NCBI RefSeq assembly: GCF_020360975.1
Contig: NW_025408671.1
Location: 2,294,001 to 2,358,000, forward strand
DNA length: 64,000 bases
From: Hirsutella rhossiliensis
Lineage: Eukaryota; Ascomycota; Sordariomycetes; Hypocreales; Ophiocordycipitaceae
Direction: 5' to 3'
A program made the position numbers and the translations under genes. This document shows positions 31,273 through 40,035 of this stretch, one piece after another; the stretch's first letter is position 1; each line of letters starts with the position of its first letter. The notes under the pieces are model-generated. The model was given only the letters and a program-made list of their open reading frames with translations. It searched no databases and was not told the DNA's origin.

Positions 31273-33558
31273 TAGTAATCGGAATGGTCTAGTCTGTCTT
31301 AGTCTTGGTCTAGTCTAGACCGCTAAACCTTGGTCTAGTTTAATGATTTCTCGAGACTATAGTCGGACCGGTCGGACCGGTCGGACTAGTAACTGCTATT
31401 AATAGATTAAGTTAAGAGTAAGATAATTTAAAACGACGTTTTCCTTTTTCTTTCCTAGCTTCTTTATAGGAACAGGGGTAATTAACTAGTAGTCTCTATA
31501 GGCGGTAGTAAGGTAAAACTAACGATAGCTGCCTAGTATTTTATATAATAGCAAATTTATATGCTTTTACTCCGTAGACGTAAGGTCGGTTAACGGTCGG
31601 TTAACTAGTCGGCGGTAATATCGGCGTCTTTTATAGCGTCTCCTATCGCTACCCCCTTACTAACTCCTATATCGCCCGCCTTAATACTATTAAGTAACTC
31701 TACCCTATATACTTTCTCTACTTAATATCCTAAAGCTCTAGACGAGTTTATATAGGATCGCATTATATACGTAAAGCGCGAAATAGTTATAAATAAAGGA
31801 TATTATCTTAGTTCCTTATATATCTAGAAGTATAGTCTCTAGTATATTCGATATAATAATAAGAAGGAAGTATACTACTAGGATAAATATATAGCTAGAT
31901 AATATTAGCGAAAATATTAGATCGATCGTTATTAAGATACTTTAAGAATATAATATTAGTAGAGATTTAATTAGATATTTTATACTAGATAACGCCTCGT
32001 TAAATAATACCGCTATTAAGTTTATACTTAAGTAGCTCTACCTATAGATAAGCTCGAAATAGCGCTACTATCGCTAACTATACTACCTAGGATATATTAT
32101 TAATCTCTATTATTAAGCGTTCTTAATAGGTCGGAATTATAATAAATATCTTATAAAGCTTAAAAAGTATTACTTATAAGAAGACTATATAAAGGTAGAG
32201 GAGCTATAAAGGAAGTTTAGATATTTAGGTTAACTTTATAACCTAGTACGGTATATTAGGCTTACCCTAGAGCGTTATAAGGAGTTTACTATAATCGTAG
32301 TTAGCGGTAACCTCTTTATATTTAATAGACTCGAATTAATATAGAATAACTTAAGGTATTAAAACTCTTAGTTTTATTCTATTATATATATATTAAATAT
32401 TTAAGAACGTCTAGAGCTCTTCGTAGCTCGTTATATCTTTATAAAAGGCTCTTATAAAATTATATACTCTAAGTTAGACGGATAGCACTAGTTTAAGCTC
32501 GAAAAGATCGAACTAGCTCTTAAAGATTTCTAAGCCGCGATATTACTTACCGAAGGTAAGAGAACGTCGCTTATTAACTAGTTCTTAACCTTAGATTGCC
32601 TCCTTTAAGAAATAAGTAAGATAAAGGATTACTACTTTAATATCTATATAAACGATAATAATAATTTTATATAGTAGTACCTATAAGGCTATATAAACGC
32701 CGCTTAGTTAAAATACGCTAAATACTATAATAATTAGTAATTAAACTAAAGAAATCGATTCCCTAAAGATACTAACCTTCTACTAGTATACTTTACGGCT
32801 TAAGTTCTTAACCTATATAAGAAATAAGCATATTTTAGATAAGAATAGGTTCTTCTAGGCGATAAGGAGAAGAGGAGGTAGTTCGATAGCGCGTAGCTAG
32901 CCGTAAAAGAGCTCTAGAAACGGAGTATAAGGGAAAATATCCTATTAAGATAGTTTTCTCTCTAAAACCTATAGAGAGAGACCTAGATCCTACGTTTAAT
33001 CGTTAGCGGGAGTATAAGCGTATCCGAATTAACGGTTTAGTTTCTATAACTAATTTATACGAGTAATATATTGCTACCGACCGACTCTATAACGATAAGG
33101 TAGGATGCGACGATACTATTGCGTATTAGCTTTCCCGCTACGACTCCTAAAGAGACCTCGCCCGCTTTATACTAGACCTTTTTACTATCTAACCTATATC
33201 GGATAAATATAAACGCCTATTTAGTAGCGCTAACCTTACCGTGGTTGATCGCAGGGGCAGGCTAGAGGCCGATATTATTGAGGCATGCGAGTGTCTCCGG
33301 GCCTAGTTTAGAGAGCCGAGTATAGAAGATAATAGCGACGGCGAAGGTTAGGTATAGATAATAGAGGCAGCTTTTGAGTGCGATCGGTGCTTAGCTATAT
33401 AAATAAGTTGTTGCATTTCCTCTTGCCTTATATGGCCCCATCCTTGTTGGTCTCGTGGTTGGACCGGTCCGACCAACCGGTCCGGCCAAAGTGACTTGGT
33501 CTGGTCTGGTCTGACCCCCCAGACCAGACCAGACCAGACCAGACCATTCCGATCACTG
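31273..33558 (+). mobile_element. hAT DNA transposon, 2.3 kb, mostly RIP-decayed
   Basis: The right end is un-RIPed and reads ...CCATTCCGATCACTG; the left end reads TAGTAATCGGAATGG, its inverse after two RIP-type changes, so the original terminus was CAGTGATCGGAATGG. Flanks are CGTTATAG (31,265-31,272) and CGTCATAG (33,559-33,566): an 8-bp target duplication differing by one C-to-T. Subterminal GGTCT/AGACC repeats occur at both ends (33,500-33,545 and 31,285-31,345). An 8-bp duplication, CAGTG-type termini and the transposase below define hAT. Confidence 0.9.
31660..33350 (+). pseudogene. hAT transposase, decayed
   Basis: The plus-strand frame gives LDNASLNNTAIKF near 31,985-32,025, then YLGYIINLYY-[stop]-AFLIGRN near 32,088-32,135, the hAT 'DNAssN...CxxHiinL...aFLfG' signature with Cys/His-to-Tyr type changes. 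Near 33,215-33,305 it reads FSSANLTVVDRRGRLEADIIEACECL, matching the C-terminal hAT dimerisation region ('FSSAG.l.t..R.rL.pd.iEaleclr'). Stops are TAA/TAG and are absent from the un-RIPed 3' end. Confidence 0.82.
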
Positions 33559-34055
33559 CGTCATAGTCGGAATCCGGCCCATCGAGAGGAATATAAGACT
33601 TATCTTTAGCCCGGCCTTTCTAACGCACTAAGTAAATCATCGACATATAGTTATATAGACATAAGTCTCGTAGAACAGGGCCGCGATAGGCGTACGCGTC
33701 TAGGTATAAAAGGGTTCGCCCTCCTTGCCTTAAAGGGATTGTCTCCGGGGGCCGTTCTGCGTCCGTGAGCTCGCCGGCCTGGTGGCGGAGATATGCCTAT
33801 AGCCGAAAGATTGTCTAGTAGAGGGCCGTTAAGTTTAGGAACGACCAATGCGGCACGTTAGTAAAGTCGGTGTTATATCTAAGGAGGTGGTAATAGACCT
33901 CTATAGCCGAGATTGCAGGAAGGTTGCGCCACACCACCGGCTACGGCTCGTGCCCTCGCCGTCTGCAGCAGTCAATCGAGCGTTAGGCAAGGACTTCGAC
34001 AGGTTCGTCAGGCTGGCGAAAGCGAGCTCCTTCTTCGTAGGGATCTGCCCACGCC

Positions 34056-34420
34056 ACTAGGCAACCCATTATTTCCATCTTGCCATCTCACACTTTCCCC
34101 TTCACCACCCCCGTCCCCACCTCTCCTCATACATGTCGACCTCAAGAGGCGTTACGGCTTCGCGACCAAGCGTCTGGCGAGGTCAACTAGGGGCTGCCAG
34201 GCCCCCACAGCTACTTGCTGATCTGATCACTGACAGCGTTTCACATTAGACCTGGACGTCCCGCTGACGGGCAATAGGCTTACTAAGAGCGCCGTTGAGC
34301 CGATGAAATGCTGGATAGCGGGTGAAATGTGTGATATATACCATATAGATACCCACTAGCTCAGCACGTCCTGTGCTCCCTCGCGGAGACCTGAGCGGCC
34401 AAAGCTGCTGGACGGAAAAT
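34056..34420. other. Non-coding stretch at the edge of the gene island
   Basis: CpA and TpG return to normal frequency here. A 102-residue frame at 33,913-34,221 is Pro/Ser-rich with no domain and probably not a gene. I see no RNA gene or regulatory motif. Confidence 0.4.
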
Positions 34421-34449
34421 ACACTAAACTAAACTAAACTAAACTAAAT
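34421..34449. repeat. Pentanucleotide repeat (ACTAA)n
   Basis: Five to six tandem AACTA/ACTAA units, followed by repeated AAATC/GATTTG motifs to about 34,520. It lies just beyond the truncated end of the Copia gag-protease relic. Confidence 0.8.
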
Positions 34450-34539
34450 ATCTAAATAAATCGGCCACTTGAATTTGATTTGATTTGGCTAAATGTCGAT
34501 TTGATTTGAATATATTTGGAACCGATTTATTTGTTTGCA

Positions 34540-36034
34540 ACCCTGGTCGGATCCAGAGTCGAGGATGAAGGAGTGTAAGGCGCACAATCACGACGAAACA
34601 GAGAGTGAAGAACGGGGGCCGTGATGCAATTGTTGATCTCTGAAGAACTCCTCCAAGAGACCGTGGTCATCCTATAGCCCTTATATCTACGGGGCGCAGT
34701 GGCTAGTCTAGCCACTGCAAGGAATGAACCAGCCACCCACTGCGACCTAGGTCCACAGGCTCGTGACAGGCGCTTGACAAGGAGTCACGCAGAGGGTACA
34801 CTCCCTTTCCTAAAGAAAAGCTGGAAGGACTAGGTACGCTTGGGGCGTCCTCTAGGAACTGCGAAGATGGTGCTTCTGAAGTTGGTCTTCGTTGCACAGG
34901 CGACAGAAGGTCCACTGTGTGAAAGTACCGTTGGCCGGCGAAAGCTGCTCCTTTGACGGATGCAGAGGTGTCAGAGCCATCAGGGATGCCTAATTTCTCC
35001 TTTTGCTTGCCACTTTAGATAGCATTGATTTTTGTTTTTAGTCCAGGATTAGAGTCAAGAATCTTCTTAATTTTCCGTTCAACCTTCTAATTAGGTGTCC
35101 ACCCATCAGGCCGAATTGACTCTATTAGGTAGTAGCATCGTGGGAAGTAGTGGTAACTTCCACAGACGCATAACGTAATTCCTTCAGAATTCTTTGTTGA
35201 CCTCTAGGCGGTGTTGTCCTAGGACTCTTATTTCTTTTCTTCCTTGCCTTAGAAAGAGGCTCCAAAAGATCCCTTCTGGCTGTTGGTGGCAACCTTGATG
35301 CGGTGGGCGCGTTCGAAGATCTCGCTGATCTTGATACCGTCAGGGAATTCTGCTTGCCAGCCTGGCTTTCCTAAGGCGGCTTCGTCTTCTATCTTATTGA
35401 CCCAGTAGTCAGTGAAAGATAGGTTGATAGACGAAACAGCTTAGAGGAAGTCTTAAGTAGGGCGTTGGTCCTGGGTGTCAGATAACCCTAGTTGTCTTGC
35501 CTCAGTAAGGACTTTTTGCCATTGAGTGACCTAAGTCTCGATCTTGGTCCTATTAGGCGACGACAGTGTTGAACGATAACGTTAAAGAACTTCCCGTTCG
35601 AGCGCCCAGTCTGTAGGTGCGACTCGAGACTATAGAAGTGATAGTTGCTTCGCAACGTTATGTTCTTCGACGATGGTACTATAGTAGTTGCCGACAGTCT
35701 TAACAATGTGTTGTTGAAGGCTGGCGAGGGCCTTCACTTGGTCTCGATACTCTTGTAGCTTTGAGCGGTACTAGGTATGAAGGAATTCGAAGCGTCGGAA
35801 TTCCTCTAATAAAAGGTCGACTAGATCAGATACTGTGCCATTGATCTGATGAAAAGTCGGTTCAGCTAGTTGCTGAAGGACCGGTTTGACCCCTTTTGCG
35901 GTCGGGTTAATAAATGCCTAAAGATTGTGGGATGAGGCGAATTTCTTGATGATAGAAATCCATTGCTTCTAGTCATAAGGGCCGTTGAGAACGATGCTCT
36001 TAGAAGAGCCATCGATTTCATTTGTCGAACTCAT
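34540..36034 (-). pseudogene. Copia-type gag-protease relic, lightly RIPed
   Basis: From the ATG at 36,034 the minus strand reads a gag-like protein: IVLNGPYD-[TAG]-KQWISIIKKFA, then SKLQEYRDQVKALASLQQHI and TDYWVNKIEDEAALGKPGW. Downstream come a zinc-knuckle-like CVCGSYHYFPRCYYL near 35,190 and an aspartic protease start (SFILDSGSD) near 34,560, where it ends. About ten in-frame TAG/TAA replace CAG or TGG, while most CpA/TpG are intact, so this copy was hit only mildly. It lies behind a matching LTR and primer-binding site. No integrase or reverse transcriptase follows, so it is a 5' fragment. Confidence 0.8.
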
Positions 36035-36097
36035 TGTGGAAGCTATTCGTGATTGCAGCGGAAGGAACCAGAATAAGATACCCAGTCAGTGGCAGAC

Positions 36098-36380
36098 CGG
36101 GCTCATAACTATCGCACGGAGGATGAGCTGAGCAAGCATGAAGATCGGGGACTGAGTAGCTTTTGCTTCTGCTATCTAGAGAGTGGAAATGATGCGACTA
36201 TAAATACATGGTGCAAACAACTAGAACTTTCTAGGTGATTGGTAATGCTCACGTTATATGGCAAATAGTCAACGTTGCAAGTGGCAATAGTAGGTTCATC
36301 TGACCACCTTGTCGAAGAATGAAGATGACCGTGTGAATAGGGGAATCAGACTGTGATGTGCTGATACACCCTGTGTGACA
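36098..36380 (-). repeat. 5' LTR and primer-binding site of the Copia gag relic
   Basis: On the minus strand GTTATGAGCCCGG (reverse complement of 36,097-36,109) is the initiator tRNA-Met internal primer site seen in the TRIMs, 63 bases before the gag ATG. The LTR would then run from about 36,380 (TGTCACACAGGG on the minus strand) to 36,110. A TATTTATAG box lies near 36,197-36,205. No second LTR is present for comparison, so the outer end is an estimate. Confidence 0.6.
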
Positions 36381-36473
36381 GAGACGAATGGAGACGCATT
36401 GCTGTTAAAATTCTATGTAACATACTCAATGCTTGACAACCCGTGCCGGAAATTTGAACTCGCACATCTCCTT

Positions 36474-38312
36474 TCACACTCTATTCCTTTCGCCCTCGCC
36501 CCGTTTTTCTGCCTGATCCGCCCGAGAGCCCTTCTGCTCTTTTCGGCGACTGATCCTCGCCTTCAGCTGGGTGAAGGCGGCCACGCCCTTTTCTGTCAGT
36601 GTTAACAGCGCCGGTGCAATTGGCTCGGACAGAAACAAGGTCGCGAAGACCATGGCCAGGGTCAGAGCCACCATGTTTTCATTCTTCGCCAGAACCTGCC
36701 TGTCGATGGTTACCGGCGTTGAGACGAGCAGCATACCAATGATGTTGATCGAGACCATGTTTGTGAAGAGGCGGCGCGCACCCTTGATTGTCTGGTATCG
36801 CTTGAGGGCCAGGATGGTTTGCCTGATGACCACGACTGTGCTATACGCCAGAACGGTGTTGAAAGTGAAGGGCTGTGTCCAGAAAGAGTAACAAACATAG
36901 GTGAAGATGGCCATGTCGAAGAAGACAAGGAAGAATTTGGGAGTCTGCGGCTCAACATGCCCTCTATCACTCTGATTCAGGGCTTCGGGGTTGGAGACGC
37001 GAGGGGCTGTAGATCTGTAGTCCTCGAGGGTGTTTATTATGCTCTCCAAGTCGTTCTTGAGCAGGCCTATGAGCTGGTCGGCGGAGCGTCCCAGCTCGAA
37101 GGTGCTAGTGAAGTGGATGTAGCGTTCCGTCCTCACTTTGATCGGAACTTCGTGCCAGGACGGCGGGGCGGTGCCCAGAGTTTGCTGGTGCTCAACGAAT
37201 GCCTTGTGTGATACGAGCTCCAGTTGGACAGCCTTATCAACGCCGGTCCAGTCTATTCGATCGTCACCCGATTTGGTCTGCTTCCGTAGAGCCCGCATCT
37301 GACGACGGACGAGGAGGCGCACCAGGTAATCTCGGACCGTGGGGGAGAACTGTACTCCAATCTGCCAGCTCATGGAGAGCACCAGCATCATGGTCCTGAA
37401 CCAGGTTTTCCTGTAGGAGACGCGAATGGCAGGCACCAAGGCGACAAGAGCGTAGACTGAATTCCCCACGAAGGCGCCCAGGAGGCGCTCCAGACTCCAG
37501 TTGAAGAGGAGCCAGAAAGTGTGGTACGGAAAGGTCCAGAGAAAGTACAATTGAATCAATGTGACGATACGGCTCCCGATTGACCGCTGGTTGTAGGAGC
37601 GCTCGCCCAGGAAGCCGGCCGCGACATCGGGGTAGACAGCACTGAAAGCGAGGATAACGAAGAAGACGTTGACGCCAATTCTCTCGTACCAGCCCACGGT
37701 GGCAGCGAAACCCTGCCTCCACATACTGAATGTCTTGCGGACTCCGGCTGCCGATCGAGTGAGGCTTCCGAGCCCAGACCTGGGGTGGTAGTTGTCATCG
37801 AGAAGAATCTCAAGCTTCCTCTCCAAGTGAGCAGCATTGGCGGCGGCCAGAATGCTTCGAACTCTGAGCGGGACGTACTTCCAGGCCTCTTCGGGTAGGT
37901 CTTGGAGAAGCTGCTGGTGCTCTCTCTGTTCATCTGAGGGTTTGCTGTTTTCGGACGTGGAATCCTCACCTTGTGTGCTTTCTCCCCCTTCAGGGTATTC
38001 ATGTTGTTTCGGGTACAGGAGGCGTTGTCGTAGGAAGCGCCTTATATCTTCCTCCTCGTCCGGTAACTGGTCACGAGAAACGTTGGGGAACGCGGCGTGG
38101 AGGGCGTCGCGGATAGCGTCCGGTTCAATATTGGCGCCCCAAACGGAGGAATACATGCCATCGCCTGGACGGTGACTGTTTCTATGCGGCACCGACCACT
38201 TCCAGACGAGAACTGGAATCCCTCGAAGGGCAGTCCAGGCAGTCCTCAACGGCTGGCATCGAGGTCCTGCTGTCTCTGAGGGGACGATCGGCGCCGCGTC
38301 ATCTTGGGCCAT
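36474..38312 (-). CDS. Hypothetical multi-pass membrane protein (612 aa)
   Basis: Intact single-exon frame of ordinary codon use; I do not recognise the family. The start is the ATG at 38,312 (MAQDDAAPIV); the open frame extends two codons further but without an ATG. Residues 1-200 are soluble, with an acidic, Glu/Ser-rich stretch at ~84-130. Hydrophobic segments lie at about 212-234, 249-270, 277-296, 303-320, then 459-477, 482-501, 517-534 and 547-570, so two groups of four helices around a 140-residue soluble loop (~321-458). The C-terminal ~30 residues are strongly basic. No signal peptide is visible. The stop lies only ~95 bp from the Copia LTR. Divergent with the opine-dehydrogenase-like gene. 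Confidence 0.8.
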   Translation of the reverse strand: MAQDDAAPIVPSETAGPRCQPLRTAWTALRGIPVLVWKWSVPHRNSHRPGDGMYSSVWGANIEPDAIRDALHAAFPNVSRDQLPDEEEDIRRFLRQRLLYPKQHEYPEGGESTQGEDSTSENSKPSDEQREHQQLLQDLPEEAWKYVPLRVRSILAAANAAHLERKLEILLDDNYHPRSGLGSLTRSAAGVRKTFSMWRQGFAATVGWYERIGVNVFFVILAFSAVYPDVAAGFLGERSYNQRSIGSRIVTLIQLYFLWTFPYHTFWLLFNWSLERLLGAFVGNSVYALVALVPAIRVSYRKTWFRTMMLVLSMSWQIGVQFSPTVRDYLVRLLVRRQMRALRKQTKSGDDRIDWTGVDKAVQLELVSHKAFVEHQQTLGTAPPSWHEVPIKVRTERYIHFTSTFELGRSADQLIGLLKNDLESIINTLEDYRSTAPRVSNPEALNQSDRGHVEPQTPKFFLVFFDMAIFTYVCYSFWTQPFTFNTVLAYSTVVVIRQTILALKRYQTIKGARRLFTNMVSINIIGMLLVSTPVTIDRQVLAKNENMVALTLAMVFATLFLSEPIAPALLTLTEKGVAAFTQLKARISRRKEQKGSRADQAEKRGEGERNRV

Positions 38313-38889
38313 CGTCAATCCAATAAGAAAACGGGAAGCCTAGCCAAGTGAAGTGTATCCGTCTTGATGCTTGGCAAGGGGGCAGGGGGGGTGGTATGAG
38401 ATATGAGAGAAGGAGAGGGAGACGCGAGCGGTCTGGAGCCATATTTCAGGAGAGTCGAGCCAGGGGAGGCGGAGCACCGACGATTCTCGCCGCCGGGTTC
38501 GGCCTGAGGGTAATATTTGAGCTACCCAATCAAGGCCAAACCATTGGGTCCTCGTCTTCATAGCTTCGAGGCTGTGTGGGAGGCTGGGCTCTTGGCTCTC
38601 CAGGCCGACATCTGTAAGCCCCCTGATACGCTTCATCAATGATGGTACTGATCCTCGGGCTCGTCTGCGACATCCGTCGATCGTCAGAAGTAAGTATTGA
38701 ACTAGGCACCTTCTTGGCTTTTAAAGGATCAGTCTTGGCTGTTTGTGCACGCAGCACGGTCTTCAAAAGCTTGTATGCCTAGCAATTGTTGTGCATTATC
38801 TGGTAAGTGGCCCTTCATGCCTGCATGTGCAACCAGCTCGTCGGTGTCTGACTCCAAACATGGGCTTCTCGTTCAGACATCTGGTCACG
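38313..38889. promoter_or_regulatory. Divergent intergenic region between the two host genes
   Basis: 577 bp separate the start codons of the two genes, so both promoters must lie here. The left part (38,370-38,420) is purine-rich with G runs. I see no convincing TATA box. Small frames of 60-100 codons on both strands look like chance. The right end holds a probable 5'-UTR intron. Confidence 0.5.
38803..38876 (+). other. Probable 5'-UTR intron of the opine-dehydrogenase-like gene
   Basis: GTAAGT donor at 38,803, a CTGAC branch-site match at 38,848-38,852 and a TTCAG acceptor ending at 38,876 give a 74-bp intron of typical fungal form. It ends 13 bp before the chosen start codon and would remove most of the N-terminal extension that the uninterrupted frame seems to add. 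Confidence 0.6.
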
Positions 38890-40035
38890 ATGTCTACACG
38901 TACCGTTGGAATCATCGGTGCCGGACACGTCGGATGTGCCCTTGCCTTTGACCTGTCAAGCCGGGGCTACGAGGTGATTCTAAGGACAATGCCAGGCCAT
39001 CCAGGAATCACGTCCAAGATCAGGGAGAACGGCAATGTCATTGAGTGCTCAGGAGTCCTCTCCGGCCGTGTCCCGGTCAGGATAGAGGAAGACGTGAGCG
39101 TCGCCTCGAACCTCGAGACGTTTCTCGTCGTCTGCGTGCCGTCACAAGGCCACGACGCCGTCTTGGAAGAGCTGGCGCAGCACGACTTGAGCGGCTGCAT
39201 CGTGATTTTCATCTCGGGAAACGCCGTGTCGGTCAAGGCCAGGCGAGTTCTACGGGCCAGGGCGGTGCTGGAATCCAGCAGCTCGCCGTACAGCTCGCGG
39301 GTCAACTCGGAGGGCACGGTGGCCATCAGGGGCATCAAGAGCCGGCTCCAGCTGGGGCCCATGGCCGCGGCAGATGGCGACGAAGATCGCAATGAGGTCG
39401 GCAATCTCTTCCACCTGCCCATCGAGTGGAGCCAGACAGGGCTGGACATCTTCCTGTCAGCCGTCAACGGCGTGGTCCACGTGCCGACTGCGCTTCTGAA
39501 CCTGGGCTGGATCGAGACGACTAATGGCGACTTCTACTTCTACCGGCAGGGCATGAGCGCCGGCGTCTGCAGCATCATCGAGGCGGCTGACCGCGAGCGG
39601 CTCGCCGTGGCGGCCGCGTATCGCTGCCCCGTGCAGTCAGCCCTCGACGTCTACAACAAGAACTACGGCCGCCAGGACCAGACGATGCGCGAGTTCGCCC
39701 TCAACACCGACGCCCACAACCGCACCAAGGGCGCGCAGAAGCGCTTCCTCAGCCAGGACGTCCCATACTGGCTCGTCCTCTGCGCCGACCTCGGAGCCAG
39801 GGCCGGCGTCCCGACGCCCGTCACCGACATGCTGATCCTCCTGGCCTCGATCTTCAGCGGCACCGACCTCAGGGCCACAGGGCGGACGCTCGAGTCACTG
39901 GGGCTGCGCGACGCCTCCATGGAGGATGTCGTCCGGGCGTTCCGGGCACCCCGGGGTGAGGACGGGGCGGCCCGCGTGACGGCCAAGGCGCAGCTGCTGG
40001 GGTTCTCCTGGATCCGTCGAGGCTTGTTATTCTGA
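38890..40035 (+). CDS. Opine (octopine/nopaline) dehydrogenase-family protein, 381 aa
   Basis: The family joins an amino acid and a 2-oxo acid reductively with NAD(P)H, or acts on related substrates; here the substrate is unknown. MSTRTVGIIGAGHVG at the N-terminus is a Rossmann fold with G10-x-G12-x2-G15. Residues ~175-345 form the all-helical octopine-dehydrogenase domain, with N193-x3-H197-x-P (NGVVHVP), where the family's catalytic His lies, and PTPVTD (D313) near the end. Length suits the family. I chose the ATG at 38,890 because the Rossmann strand begins there; the open frame runs back to 38,743, but an intron probably interrupts that extension. Cytosolic, no signal or membrane segment. 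GC-rich, un-RIPed. Confidence 0.85.
   Translation: MSTRTVGIIGAGHVGCALAFDLSSRGYEVILRTMPGHPGITSKIRENGNVIECSGVLSGRVPVRIEEDVSVASNLETFLVVCVPSQGHDAVLEELAQHDLSGCIVIFISGNAVSVKARRVLRARAVLESSSSPYSSRVNSEGTVAIRGIKSRLQLGPMAAADGDEDRNEVGNLFHLPIEWSQTGLDIFLSAVNGVVHVPTALLNLGWIETTNGDFYFYRQGMSAGVCSIIEAADRERLAVAAAYRCPVQSALDVYNKNYGRQDQTMREFALNTDAHNRTKGAQKRFLSQDVPYWLVLCADLGARAGVPTPVTDMLILLASIFSGTDLRATGRTLESLGLRDASMEDVVRAFRAPRGEDGAARVTAKAQLLGFSWIRRGLLF

Larger units (their letters stand above)
29826..34055 (-). mobile_element. Probable Helitron helicase relic, split by TRIM2 and a hAT element
   Basis: Three pieces, 33,848-33,567, 31,264-30,682 and 30,195-29,826, read on the minus strand as one decayed protein. The first contains LYNYM preceded by a DAYAYRGP-like stretch. 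The second contains LALFV-[stop]-E..F and RLRFHVSNIYLLRKSTEDA, which resembles the 'RGP.L.dLsLy-y ... LALFvPWe.F' region of fungal Helitron Rep-helicases. That assignment is from family recollection and not firm. Stops are TAG/TAA. 33,850-34,055 is nearly normal in composition and marks the edge of RIP. Confidence 0.45.

Noticed and set aside
38743..38889. N-terminal extension of 49 residues on the opine-dehydrogenase-like protein
   Set aside because: It contains a canonical 74-bp fungal intron (GTAAGT...CTGAC...CAG), and the family's Rossmann strand starts at the ATG at 38,890.
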